Source: Stenogyne calaminthoides (lineage: Eukaryota; Streptophyta; Magnoliopsida; Lamiales; Lamiaceae). Taken from it: a stretch of 64,000 nt of DNA. The translations under genes were made by a program, and so were the position numbers. Within the stretch, counting starts at the first letter, position 1, and each line of letters starts with the position of its first letter. The stretch covers positions 4,712,001 to 4,776,000 of the forward strand of contig JBBCBC010000012.1 of assembly GCA_037126765.1 (NCBI GenBank), in the 5' to 3' direction. Of the stretch, positions 12,520-23,724 are shown in pieces. Below the pieces are notes generated by a model, which saw nothing but the letters and a program-made list of their open reading frames with translations, made no database searches and was not told the origin of the DNA.

Positions 12520-14366
12520 TCATGCAGAAACCTCGATGACATGAGCAGTTTCTTTCTGAAGCTCGGCTTTGTGTCCATCCAAGCTGATCATAAGATCGTC
12601 GATTACGCCTAACCGAATTATAATCTCCGAGCACACAAGTCCTTCCAGATTTACGACGTCAAGGATTTGTTCTTTAATCTCAGCAATCACGCCGCTTTCA
12701 ATTTCTACCTCAGGAGTCTTCTTTGCTTCCACCATTTTCTTTCGTCCCATTTTTGTACATTACGTACAACCCCATTTGGATCACACCAAAGAGGAACCCT
12801 AGAACATTCGGAATCTGTATATTTGAAACCATTAGTAAATTAATTAACTTGTTAGGGTTTGCTTTATAATTAAATAATATGTGGTTATAATATCGGGATC
12901 ATCCTGTAATATTGGCCGTGTCCAATTTTAGCCCCCATGTTTTTTACATTTTCAATTTTGGTCCTATTATCGTCAATTTTGGTTTTAGACCAAAAATTAA
13001 GAAAAGTAAAAAACATATAGGTAGGATTAGAATTGGCAAAAAAGGACCAATTGGACCAATTTTTTGATATTATCTCAATGTTTTATATATACTTACTGCA
13101 ATGTTGTAGTCTTTGCGGAGTAAGCCGTAGAAGAACCACATAACGGCACTTAGTGTTAGAAAAAATGAGAGCAGAAACGGCATATATTCCACGCTCTTGG
13201 TCCTTATAACTTGTCTCTGAGGAAAACGAAAAAATCGTAATTAATATGTTAGACATATTTTTCAACAATAATACTTGAAGAAATAAATTCCTTAAAAAAA
13301 AAAGAAAGAAAAGAAATAATTAATTAATTTATAAGCAACTTACCACCACACCCAAAGGCGCAACAAAACACAGAGGAGAAAAACAAGGCAAATCCATCCA
13401 ACAACTTCGCCACGAGTTGTGCCTTGTGCCAGAAATTGAGTCAGCAGGACAATCAGGCCCAGCCCGACCACGTTTAGCCCAAAAATAAGCCCCAGGGTTT
13501 GCAGCTGCAGCCAATATTTTAATTTAAATATTGAATCAATAATTAATTAAAATTGCTAATATCTACATTGAAAGAAGAGTAATTGGTCTTGTCTAAACCA
13601 GTTTTACTGTCCAATTGTTTTGCAAAATACTTTACACTAAAACAACTAATACTTTTTAATAAAACAACTAATACTGTTCAAACATATACACATTTAAGTA
13701 TTTACCCCTAGCGGTTTTGGGGGCGTAAAAGAGGAAGAGAGATGTATATCGTCTGAACGAAACAGCCAACAGAGTTGATAGTAATGAGAAGAGTGGTATC
13801 CGGCTTCAAGAAAGCGTAGTATATCCACAGTATCGCACTGAACAACCCCACAACGTACGGCACAGATTGGAACCCTTGCGTTGATTTTTTCTTGCATATC
13901 TGAATAAATGTTGGCCTGCATATATATATGTAAAATTTTAGTTTTACATAATATATTAAACAATATTTAAGTATAAATTATAATAATATATTCAAATGGA
14001 CTTACACTGGAGCAAGGAAAACCATGAAGGAGACGATGTTGCCTGAAAAAATAATTAAAAAAATTGTTATTGTGGTATATAAATAGATAGATAGATAGAT
14101 ATTCTATATTTATGCATCTGCATGCTTTGCATGGGGATATATTTACGTAGAAAAAAAATTTGTGTTTGAATATAATATGTAGCCTTTTGTCTCTAGCTAG
14201 CTAGCTATAGCTATTTGAGATTTCTATGTGGAATAAAATAAAATATCTGAATGAGGAAAGCAATTGAGACAAGACACAAATTAATTGCATAGATAATAAA
14301 TGAAAGAGGAGAGGAAATAAGATGTATTGTACCTAAAAGGCCAAAGGTAAAAGCCAAATAACTCAT
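12520..14366 (-). pseudogene. SWEET sugar transporter, copy A, frameshifted
   Basis: Second copy of the gene at 61,200-63,042 with the same six exons: 14,333-14,366; 14,006-14,042; 13,706-13,915; 13,344-13,504; 13,097-13,216; 12,520-12,814. Splice sites are conserved. Exons 1, 2 and 5 have the same length as copy C. Exon 3 lacks a CT pair in a CTCTCT run and has one extra G near its donor. Exon 4 is one base short in a homopolymer-rich stretch. Exon 6 has an extra A in ACGAAAG and two further indels. As written it cannot encode a full transporter. All the defects are 1-2 base indels in simple sequence, so error is as likely as decay. Confidence 0.8.
12915..13063. mobile_element. foldback MITE in SWEET intron 5, copy A
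   Basis: Inverted halves: CCAATTTTAGCCCCCATG on the left, an imperfect complement (TAGGATTAGAATTGG) on the right, each followed inward by TTTTTTAC. It sits within the intron between the fifth and last exons; both SWEET copies carry it. Confidence 0.55.
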
Positions 14367-14454
14367 GATGATAATTTAGAATTAAAAATCCTCTCTCAAA
14401 TGTGATGAAATGTTAATTTGAAGTATGATGCAAGAATGGTGGAGCAACATCCAT

Positions 14455-14462
14455 TTATATAG
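14455..14462 (-). promoter_or_regulatory. TATA box of SWEET copy A
   Basis: On the minus strand CTATATAA within CCTCTATATAAATGG, about 90 bp upstream of the ATG. Identical context is found in copy C. Confidence 0.6.
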
Positions 14463-15061
14463 AGGTGTGGGAGTGGGGGAATTAATTGAATTAAGTCATT
14501 ATTTTTCTGGATGGAAAAAAAAAATTGAGAAAGAAAGAGGAAAAAAAAAGAGTGGTGGGAGGGTTTGAAATCCTGTTGTACATTCTTTACAGTTGTTAGG
14601 GACTCAAAAAGTGCAGTTTTATCACAATCAAATTGCTTTTTTGTTACCACTCTAAATGCTCCATTTAACCTAGTTTGGGTAATTATCTTCTTTTGTGTTG
14701 TGAGAGGCCTAAAATGAGTGGGACCCAGGTGGGATCTTTCTGACGTGTCACCCACCCAGCTAGCCAATAGGGTTTAAGGTTTACAATTCATACTTCAGTT
14801 TCTGGTAGTGTTTGATGCTTCCATGGCTGAACCCTAGATGTGGTCCTATTCAGCAAAACCAATTCTTGTACTATCACAAGCCCCAATCATGTCATGCCAA
14901 CTCAGCATCAATAATACATATCACAACGGACTTTATTCCTTAGTGTTCTTTATGTTTCCCTTTTGAATTATTGAGTGTTTGAGAGGTAATTAGGAAGTGT
15001 TAATTGACCTTAATTATAAGTGTATTATGACTATTATTATGAAATAAAACATGGATACATC
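14463..15061. other. upstream region of SWEET copy A
   Basis: Promoter-side sequence with purine-rich tracts on the plus strand, an inverted CCAAT (AGCCAATAG, about 14,763) and AAACCCTA-type motifs. No other gene is visible. Confidence 0.45.
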
Positions 15062-15445
15062 TAGGGTGGGCATTTTATTTGGTATCGGGTATCCGACCCG
15101 ATTTTTACCCGATCGATTGAATATTTCTCAAAATTTTCTAGTATCGAGTACACGAACCCGATCCGAAATTATGAGACCGGTATTGGGTGCCCGATCGGGT
15201 AACCCGATTTTTTTTTGTATGTAATTATCATCTTTTATGTTATTGACATTTTTTCAATTTTATTTCCACAAGTATTTTGGATACCCGACACTTTGGGTAT
15301 CCAAGTTCTGGACTGATTAGGGTACTAATTTTTTTCTATCCGAATTTTTCGGGTTTTCGATTTTTGGAACGGGTTGGTACTTTTCTTTTTTATCTGAAAT
15401 TTTTGGGTACCCAAGCCCGAACTGCCCGATCCGAACCCACCCCTA
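15062..15445. mobile_element. hAT-like MITE with TAGGGGTGGGC ends, unit A
   Basis: The left end TAGGGTGGGC and right end CCCACCCCTA are inverted. The inside is full of short inverted CGGGTA/TACCCG words. TACATC lies next to the left end and four bases beyond the right end, so the target duplication is unclear. The other copy begins at 63,738 and is cut by the window end. Confidence 0.55.
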
Positions 15446-15589
15446 AAAGTACATCCATGCAACTTACATTCCCCTCCGGCGGAGCTGTTAAAACGGGCTT
15501 AGCATGTTAGGTCAGTTTGCACCGTTGTGTTTAAAAGTTGAGTTGGCCAAGTGAAAATTAGTTTGCTTGGAGATGTGCCAAAACGAGTT

Positions 15590-16693
15590 GATTCGTTTGG
15601 GTCGCGGGCTTTGGCAGGGTTGCCCGACATTGGCGGGCCGGCTTGCCACCCTTTTTTTATTATATTTTTACATTTAATATATTTTAATAATTATAATGTT
15701 ATGGGATATTTTAATATATATTTGAATTGGGATAGAACCAAAATAGTTAATCATAACTTTTCACTTTTTTAAAAATAGTCTAAAAAAAGTTTGATGTCTG
15801 AAAATGATCTCAATTTTACGTGAATTGTATCATTTTCGTCTCAAATTCTTCGAAATTGATGAGGCAGCGTCGTTTGGTCATGTGCCTTACATATGAGCAT
15901 TCAATTTGGAGATTTTCAGCTGAAATGCATGATAAAAAAACGACAGTTTCATCAATTCCGGCGAATTTTGAATTAAAATGGTACAATTCGCATAAAATTG
16001 ATACCAATTGTAAATCAAACTTTTTAGGACTATTTTGAAAAAGATAAAAAGTTATGGTACTATTTAAAAAAAAATAAAAATTATGAGACTATTTTGAATT
16101 TTATTCCTTTTTAAATAGACTTGTGATTAAATAAGGGGCGGGGAACAACTCCCCATCCCCGCCCCCACGAAATTCGGGGCGGGCGGAATCCCCAAATATT
16201 TGGGAAAAAACTGCCCCATTCCCCGCCTCCGGAGATTTTCATCCGAGTGATTCGGGGAATCCCCATTCCCCATTTTTTTTATTATCGTTTTAATATTTTC
16301 GTTTCGGTGCATACTGCATCTATGTGAAGTAAAAAGTATCAGATTAAATTTTGAGTTCACCGTAAACAACAAAAATAAAAGTACACTATAAATTTTTTGG
16401 CATTGATATAATTTTTTTTTTGGGTACATATTCTACTGTCATTCAATTTATATATTCTTCTAACAAGAATAAAGAAATTACTTATAATAGAAGATTTTGT
16501 TTACAGAGTATGATAACTTTTTGGTGTTGATATAAATTAATTGTAAATAACAATAATAAAAGTACTGACTTGAGTATTATGCAATAAGTTCAACAAGATA
16601 ATTTTTTTATTAATTTCTTATTTAATTCAACAATATAATTTTCTTTAGTAATTTATATGCCAACAAGATATTATATTTATTAATTTATATATA

Positions 16694-16730
<37 letters not shown>

Positions 16731-17140
16731 TAATTAATTAAAAATTGGGGTTAAGTGGGGGAATGGGGAATGGGCGGATCCCTGCTTAGAAAAAATTTTC
16801 CCCATCCCCGCCCCTCGAATTTTTTTGAGGAATTCCGCCTCAACATAAACCTAATTTTGAATTTGTGATTAATGAATAATGAATTAAGTAGAGATTTTAT
16901 TTTAAGTGTTTATAGTGATAATCATCAGAAAAATTATTTGATTCGTTTGATATTGTTGAATTTAATGTGTTAAGAGCTTTAATTAAATTAGACATTTAAT
17001 TAATTATAATTTATATTAAAAATAAAACCAGTTGGCCCGTGGCCCGCCAATTAATCTGAGGTTGAGTTTGGGGTTCAAGAGTTTCACCTATTGCGCCAAT
17101 GACGGGTTTTGGCGTATTTTGACGCCCATCTGTCCTTCTC
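15590..17140. mobile_element. nested GC-rich palindromic elements
   Basis: Outer inverted segments: ATTGGCGGGCCGGCTTGCC near 15,628 and its rough complement near 17,030-17,050. Inside lies a second element, about 16,134-16,819, that begins GGGGCGGGGAA and ends CCATCCCCGCCCC. A (TA)n microsatellite with TTAA repeats occupies 16,698-16,740. No protein is encoded. Class is unclear; hAT-type MITEs are a reasonable guess. Confidence 0.45.
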
Positions 17141-17321
17141 AACAGCTCTCTGCAGACTCGACTTGCTATAGCGCATATTAAAGGTGGACTTCTGTGGGTA
17201 CAAGGGGTACATTTGTACCTAGTGGCGGATGTAGTATATATAGTTTACTATACATATTATACATAGTATTTTATTTAAACAAATAAATTAGAAATAGTTA
17301 ATAAAATTGTGAAAATTTTAA

Positions 17322-18871
17322 GAGATAATTACTCTTAGGTCCATACACCCCATCCCACTTATTCATAAGTCTATACCAAAAAAAATTTACTCCTAGATCC
17401 AAAAACCCCACATACAATATCTATTATACCCCCACTCCTCCTTATCCACCAAATCAGCCGTTTCACTTCTCTCTCTCATCTCAAACACGCTCCACTCCTT
17501 TCTCTTCTCTCTGTCGCAGCGCCGCCCTACCACTCCCAAACCCACGGCGCCGCCGCGGCCCCCCTCCCCAACATAGAAAATCGTCTCCCTACCACAAAAG
17601 AAATCGCACCCCCCCCACGCGACGACGTCCTCCCCGCAACCAAAAAATCAGAACGACAGCGCCGCCCCACCTCCAAAACTCAAGCCTCCGCCCTTTAAAA
17701 TCCCCAGAAACAAAAAACCTAATTTTTCGATCTGGAGTTTCTGAGCGCGATTCGTGCAGCGAAATCGAGGAAATTCGTGAAGGATTCGTCGCGAATCGGT
17801 GGTCTGAGAAGAACTGGGGTTGATGATTCCATTTCGGGGTTTTTGTTTCTTGAAATTGAAGATGGTTTAGTGAAAGATTTGGGATATGAATGGGGGAGAA
17901 ATCTGAGGAGAAATAGAGCGGGTGGCGTTAGATCGGAGAGGTGCTCAGGTGGTGGATGGCATGGTGCGAAGGCGACAGCCGATGGCGTGGAGAGGGTGCC
18001 CATTGAAGAAACGTTTTTGGTGCCCTGTTTTGTTGTTTTCAGCCCAGCCCATTTATCTTTCTTCTTGTTTTTAATAAATTTTTATGATTTTTTTTTTGGA
18101 ATCTGATTCAAGATTAAAAGAGATCTTTTGAAATTTGGTTCAAGATATGTTCAGATGTGGTCATTTTGTAAGATTTGATTTCTTTGAAATTTGATTTTTT
18201 TTTCTGGATTTTTTATTGTTAGATGCAGTTTTGTAGACTTTTTTACGAAGATACGGGTTTTTGAAGATTTGAGCGAAGTTCGGGTTTTTATGACGATCCG
18301 GGTTGTTGATTTGGAAGTTTTTGAAGATTTGAAGATCCATTTTTGAAGATCTAGGTTTTTAAATTCTGGTGAGAATCTAGAATCGAAGATGAACTCGGGT
18401 TTTCATGTGTTTTGGATGAACATGTTCATGTTGGGATGAACATGTTCATGTCGTAATAAAAAATAAATAGGGTCTGTAGAATTTTTTACATTTTTTTCAA
18501 TTTTTGATATGTAAATTTACGTAATATTATAATTTTTATATGAATTTTGATATTTAAATTTTTAGATATGAAGCTACAACTCTCTTAATTTTGAGATTTG
18601 AAAAAAAAAAAAGCGTAAATTTTAAATAATTTATAAACAATTTGAGTAATAAAATGAATCTGTAAAAATGAATGGGAAGGGGATGCTTTTTGGGTGGTGG
18701 AGCAATTTGCAAAAAAAAAAGGAAAAAAAAGTGAGAAAAGGAAGAGAGAGAAGTAAAGGGACAAATTGGTCATTTAACTAGGGGACTTTGGACCTCCTAG
18801 TATTCTTTTTTAAAGGTTGGACCTCCTAGTAATTTATATGACCAATATGGACCTTAGAGTGATCCACACTC
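17322..18871 (+). mobile_element. Pack-MULE-like element with 9-bp target duplication, nested in hAT
   Basis: Inverted ends GAGATAATTACTCTTAGGTCC and, read inward from the right, GAGTGTGGATCACTCTAAGG. AAATTTTAA flanks both sides (17,313-17,321 and 18,872-18,880), an exact 9-bp duplication diagnostic of Mutator-like elements. No MULE transposase is present. The cargo at about 17,440-18,110 is far richer in GC than its surroundings and looks like the 5' end of a host gene (CT-rich leader, then codons). Confidence 0.8.
17777..18106 (+). other. open frame in captured GC-rich cargo of the MULE
   Basis: A 109-codon frame starting MKDSSRIGG. The opposite strand is also open over 17,719-18,003 (94 codons, with ESSTPVLLRPP), so coding strand is undecided. 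Upstream on the plus strand is a CTCTCTCTC-rich leader resembling a plant 5' UTR. I do not recognise a family. It is most likely a captured gene fragment and probably not a functional protein. Confidence 0.3.
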
Positions 18872-19149
18872 AAATTTTAAATAGAGTAAATGTCGTACTC
18901 AAAATTCCCTTTCAGGTTCCTTCTTTTGATAAATTAAAATTACTTAGATGATTGAATTGGAAAAATTACTACTGCCGCACCAAATTTATGGGAAAATTCT
19001 TTCTTGCATAAAGACAATGAAAAAAAATTATGTTGAGCTGTGAGTATCTAGTTTGAACTAAAATGCAAATTTTTTTTGCACATTGTACCTTAGAGTAATT
19101 ATCCCATTTTTTTACACCTTTTAGAGTGAAGAAAACATTGAATTTTATT

Positions 19150-19500
19150 CTAATGAATTGTCAAGTTTTACCTCTATTGTGTTTTAAGGATGAACTTGAT
19201 AATTTTGTATATGGTAAGAGAATAGATGATAAACTTTAGGGCTTGAAAGATATTGAGAAACTCTCCATAGATTTTGTTAGAGACAGATAAGTTAAAATAT
19301 TTCATCTTATCTACTTGCTTAATAAGATGCTATTGATCCTTCATATGTCAACTGCAAGCGTGGAAAGAATATTCATATAGTAATGACTAATTATGTGAAG
19401 AAAGCTACATAATAACTTCATAAATTAATATTTGAATGATTGCTTAGTTACTTATATCTGAGAGAGATAAATGTGGGTGCAAAATATGTAATGATATTTT
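19150..19500 (+). pseudogene. hAT transposase C-terminal dimerisation domain remnant
   Basis: One frame reads LLILHMSTASVERIFI at about 19,322-19,380, matching the LPVATASVER-FSAM signature of plant hAT transposases. Another piece downstream reads YLNDCLVTYI near 19,425-19,460, the usual end of the domain. Internal stops and frame changes show it is dead. It belongs to the enclosing hAT element. Confidence 0.75.
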
Positions 19501-19574
19501 GTACCACTTTCAAATTATGAGAACTTATCGAGAAAAAATTATAATTTTTCTACAAAAAACTCATATCTATGATT

Positions 19575-19690
19575 TATCTCATACATGAGACGGGTATAAA
19601 TTAACACAAATCAACACCCGTCTCTCCCAAAGTGTTAAAACATAATGTCCAAATTATACTTCATCTCAATGTGAGACCGTCACATGCAAT
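19575..19690 (-). mobile_element. short MITE, GAGACGGTCT family, inverted
   Basis: Contains CATGAGACGGG and AATGTGAGACCGTCAC in the orientation opposite to the copies in units A-C. It lies inside the right part of the hAT element. Confidence 0.45.
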
Positions 19691-19925
19691 CATTTACTCA
19701 TTTTTCTTTAGATAAATAATTTTTTTTCATTTGTAATTTTTTAATCTTATATGTTTCAAGTTCTAGATTACCCATGTTTATTTATATATTATGTTAATGC
19801 TTTTTTCTAGGACGTGCTTTACATTTTGAAATGGTATGAACTTTGAATTTTCTTTTTAATATTTTTTTTATAACTGTGTATACCCTATTTAATTTTTTTT
19901 TGGATCCGCCAGTACTCTTTGTACC

Positions 19926-20650
19926 CCCAAATTAATTTTTTAAATTATATATGTATAAATAAATAAGTGAATTTCCAAACATTAATTACAAGTAGATCAG
20001 AGACAGAGACGTTACGCATCTAGCTTTCCTTGCATCTTTACTAAATATATTTGGTTGCATAAATATGTTGTACATGCATGCTCGAAATCGTCCTATAAGT
20101 AAATAATATTTGTCGTGATCTCGTCCATGCTAATTATTGATTAGGAGAAAGTGATCCGAATTAGGTTGTGGTACATTACACTTAGAGTGCACTATTATCA
20201 ATCAATCCATCTATTATTTGTTCTCTTGCATTTTATTTCTCGAAATGTCGAAAATATTGGTAGGTTTTAGAAGTAGTGTTTTATGCAAAAGTAGCGTTTT
20301 GTTGCTGCGATATAGACAATGACTATAATCTTTCACATAATACAAATTTTAGGTTTATTAGGTTGGGTTTTTCAATCATGAAACCAGCTAGATAATTTAC
20401 CCAATGAGCCGCACTTTATAAATATCTGCAGGTCGGCCCCCCACTTGTATTGTAAATTTATAACTAATTATCTGGAAAAATTCTTTAGTCATGAGATTAT
20501 GTATTAATGCTACTAAGCCGTGAGAATGATCAAAATGTATATATAGAAATTTTTGTGAGGACCACCCAATATTCTCATTAAAGGAAGACATACTATTTTT
20601 CAAAGTCAAATTGAATGTGTCATTATATATATATAATTTCTAAATGAAAA
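19926..20650. other. no gene or element recognised
   Basis: AT-rich sequence without a supportable exon, TE protein or terminal repeat. A minus-strand frame at 20,397-20,609 has no known domain. Confidence 0.5.
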
Positions 20651-20652
20651 AA

Positions 20653-20653
20653 T

Positions 20654-20692
<39 letters not shown>

Positions 20693-20700
20693 CACACACT
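20653..20700. repeat. (TA)n microsatellite
   Basis: Nearly pure TA dinucleotide run of about 45 bp. Confidence 0.9.
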
Positions 20701-20888
20701 CTCCTATGAAACTTGTTCATAGTGTGAAAATGATCATTACAATTTATAAATATTTGATATCACTACTCTTATAAACAAATACCAACATAATTTAATACTA
20801 TGATCTTAGTTTACAAGCGTAATGGTATCGATTGATGATAAGGATAATTATATTAGTTTGTAAGTGTAATAGTATAAATTTAGGAATA

Positions 20889-21165
20889 ATGTTTTTAAGG
20901 ACAATAATTTAGGGAAGTTGTGTTTTTAAGGACAATAGTTTTATAGACTTAGAAATATAGGACAATATGTTGTGAAAATGTAAACATAGGACAATTGAGT
21001 TGAATAAGCCCAATTGAGCCCGAATAAATTTGGGCTTATTTGGGCTCGATTATCCTAAAATTACAAAATTTAAAATATATTGCCCTATATTTATAGATTT
21101 TAAAACATATTGTCCTATATTTCCAAGTCCGTAAAAATTAATGTCCTTAAAAAATATAATCCCAC
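20889..21165. mobile_element. foldback MITE with TTTTTAAGGACA ends
   Basis: Left arm words AAGGACAAT and AATATAGGACAATATGTT recur inverted on the right (AACATATTGTCCTATATT, TGTCCTTAAAAA). The centre is a GGGCTTATTTGGGCTC-type palindrome. No coding capacity. Confidence 0.6.
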
Positions 21166-21252
21166 TAAATTACTGTTTTAAAATTACATTTTTCCCTTAT
21201 AAATTTCATACTATGAGCAAATTTGATGCGGATACTTACTCATATAATATAT

Positions 21253-21393
21253 TCTCACATGACCTTCCCAAAAATATATATTAATTTTTACTCATTTACT
21301 AACCAATATTCCAAATTCCACATGACCTTCCTAAAATATTAAAATATATTAATTTTACTCATTTACTAACAAACCAATATTCCAAATTCCGAC
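21253..21393. repeat. two-copy tandem repeat of about 70 bp
   Basis: CACATGACCTTCC...CCAATATTCCAAATTCC occurs twice in direct succession with small differences. Confidence 0.7.
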
Positions 21394-21661
21394 ACGAGAC
21401 AACTTACGACTGATTATAATATTATTTTAACAAAATTAATATACCGTTCAATTTAAATATACATTTTTTAAAAATATTAATAATTTTCATTGAATATGTG
21501 CACTTAGACAATAATAGTAAATAAACTAATAGTGTTAAGTGAAAACATCTGTTCAATGAAAATAATTGATACTTTTTAAAAAAGAAATAAGTTATAGTAA
21601 ATTGGATGCACTTTTAACTTACTCTACAGTTAAACCTCTCTAAATTAATATTCTTTGGGAT

Positions 21662-22275
21662 CGTGGAATTTCATTAATTTAGAGATATTAATTAATTAAT
21701 AATTTATTAATTAATGAATAAATTATTAATTTATTAATTAATATAGGTATTTATACTTAACGAACTTAAACTTAATTACATAGAAGCTACATTAATGATT
21801 GTTGATTATAAATTTTAATATTGGTTTTGATTTATGCTTTGAACACACTTTTTTTTTTTTTTTTGTTATGATTGAATGTAATACTTTTTATACTTTTAAA
21901 TCGATTTACCGTAGTAACGCTTCAATTTTGCATACACCCTCAATAACTACTTCAATTTTGCATAACCCCGTGGAATTTCATTAATTTAGAGAGATATTAA
22001 TTAATTAATAATTTATTAATTAATGGATAAATTATTAATTTATTAATTAATATAGGTATTTATACTTAACGAACTTAAACTTAATTACATAGAAGCTACA
22101 TTAATGATTGTTGATTATAAATTTTAATATTGCTTCAGATATGCACTAAACACACTTTTTTTTTTGTTATGATTGAATGTAATACTTTTATACTTTTAAA
22201 TACGATTTACACGTAGTACTGTTTCAATTTTGCATACACCCTCAATAACTACTTCAATTTTGCATAACCCCTCCA
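21662..22275. repeat. tandem duplication with 307-bp period
   Basis: CGTGGAATTTCATTAATT starts at 21,662 and again at 21,969. The two units match over nearly their full length, differing mainly in poly-T length and a few substitutions. The sequence just before the first unit (AAACCTCTCTAAATTAATA) belongs to a plant AT-rich MITE type. Confidence 0.85.
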
Positions 22276-22390
22276 TAACTACAGGCAATATGTCTTATGT
22301 ATACAATAATAGAATATATCTAACTAAATAAAATTTAATAAATATTCAATGTGTCATCATAATGGTGCAAGTACCAATGGTCGAACCCCA

Positions 22391-22557
22391 GTTTGATATT
22401 TAGAAGAAGCAATTACCTACCATCAGGCTATAATAGATTATGCAACTCAACTCATAAAGTTAATTTTTAAAATTTTATGATTTACAAAAAAAAAAAAAAA
22501 AAAAAGTTTGATATTTAGAAGAAGCAATTACCTACCATCAGGCTATAATAGATTATG
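22391..22557 (+). mobile_element. small poly(A)-tailed insertion flanked by 52-bp direct repeats
   Basis: A 52-bp sequence at 22,391-22,442 is repeated exactly at 22,506-22,557. Between them are 63 bp ending in 20 A. This is the form left by target-primed reverse transcription of a very short LINE or SINE tail, though 52 bp is long for a target duplication. The duplicated sequence itself contains a tRNA-like A box on the minus strand (TAGCCTGATGGTA). Confidence 0.6.
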
Positions 22558-22671
22558 GTAACTGGACTAACCATGATCTCATATCATACAAATAAGTATA
22601 TAAATTATACATTTTCATATATATAATACTCCTTCCGTCTTTTTTTTTTTTGATTGCTCAAATTTCAAAGA

Positions 22672-22945
22672 CAAAAACTTGTGCGACCTCGAGTTCACTG
22701 TGAACTCTATTTTTTTAATATCAAAGTTATGTACAAAAATTATCACTGTTATGCATAAAAATTATAATTGTTATGTGCAAAAAATTATCACTGTTATGCA
22801 TAAAAATTATCACTGTTATATACAAAAACTATCATTATTTGAAAAATAAAACATATCTTGAACAATGATAATTTCTGTACACAACAATGATAGTTACTGT
22901 GCATAATAATGATAAAGTTAATGTATAGACCTGATTCACAGAAGT
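22672..22945. mobile_element. foldback MITE, GAGTTCACTGTGAACTC family
   Basis: Begins GAGTTCACTGTGAACTC, contains several ATGCATAAAAATTATCACTGTT units, and ends TGTATAGACCTGATTC. A related copy occupies 44,330-44,565 in unit B; units A and C keep only its left edge. Confidence 0.6.
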
Positions 22946-22950
22946 GTTAC

Positions 22951-23441
22951 TCAAATTAAAAAGGAGTTTTATCAATCCAGGACCTGAAAGATGGTAAATC
23001 TATCAATTTAATTTCGAAAGATTTTTTCTATCGATTCAAGGTGCGAAAGATAGAAAAACTATCAATCAGGGCATAAAAAATAGAAACTATCAATTCGAGG
23101 CTTATAAATTTTAAGGTCATGTTTGGCACTAAACCCTAAATCCTGAACACTAAACCCTAAACCTTGAACCATGAACCCTAAACCCCTCTGAACCGTAAAC
23201 CTTGAACCGTAAACCCTAAAAAAAAAAAATAAGAACATGAAATAATGACATGAAATATATGTGTCAAACATGGTCTTAAAATTTATAAGCCTCAAATTGA
23301 TAGTTTCTATTTTTCAGACCCTGGATTGATAGTTTTCTATATTTCAGGTCTTGAATCGATAGAAAAAATATTTCGAGCCTTTAAATTGATAGATTTACCA
23401 TATTTCAGTTCTGAATTGACATTTTTCCAATTAAAAATGTC
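22951..23441. mobile_element. large foldback element with telomere-like repeats in its loop
   Basis: Arms of about 180 bp (22,951-23,131 and 23,268-23,441) are inverted copies, with repeated AAACTATCAAT / ATTGATAGTTT words. The loop at 23,133-23,222 holds degenerate AAACCCTAAA-type repeats interleaved with AAACCTTGAACC. No coding capacity is seen. Confidence 0.7.
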
Positions 23442-23724
23442 TGTCTTTTTGTCATATACACAACATATCGATAAAATAATCAGTAGAGTTTCAATCTATC
23501 ACCTAACAAATATCACTAAATTATATCTCATATCCTAATAATTACATACAAAATTAATTTTTTTTGTCTCATTATCTAAAACCCACTAAAATACCCTTTA
23601 TAAAAAGTTTATTTTATTCCTTCAAATGTTAATAAACGACTTTCTCATTAAACCCCGTGTTAAAGTCAATCTAATTAAAAAAGATCGAGGGAGAAATTGA
23701 TTTTTTAAAAATATGTATCCATAC

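Larger units (their letters stand above)
17220..19917 (+). mobile_element. hAT transposon with 8-bp target duplication, interrupted by a MULE
   Basis: Ends carry the plant hAT motif TGGCGGAT (left TAGTGGCGGATG, right GGATCCGCCAGTAC). TTTGTACC flanks both sides (17,212-17,219 and 19,918-19,925), an exact 8-bp duplication as expected for hAT. A transposase C-terminal remnant lies at 19,150-19,500. Subtracting the nested MULE leaves about 1.1 kb, so the element was already internally deleted. Confidence 0.8.

Noticed and set aside
12520..12750. A separate small gene starting MGRKKMVEAKK on the minus strand
   Set aside because: It is the tail of SWEET exon 6 in copy A put into a new frame by one extra A; copy C reads through from the last membrane segment.
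13694..13963. An 89-codon minus frame with many Cys and His
   Set aside because: It is the wrong frame of SWEET exon 3; the correct frame gives the conserved GFQSVPYVV segment.
18661..18773. Membrane-protein-like minus frame rich in Phe
   Set aside because: It is the translation of an A-rich tract on the plus strand.
23133..23222. A true telomere or chromosome end
   Set aside because: The repeats are few, degenerate and enclosed by inverted arms, with ordinary sequence on both sides.
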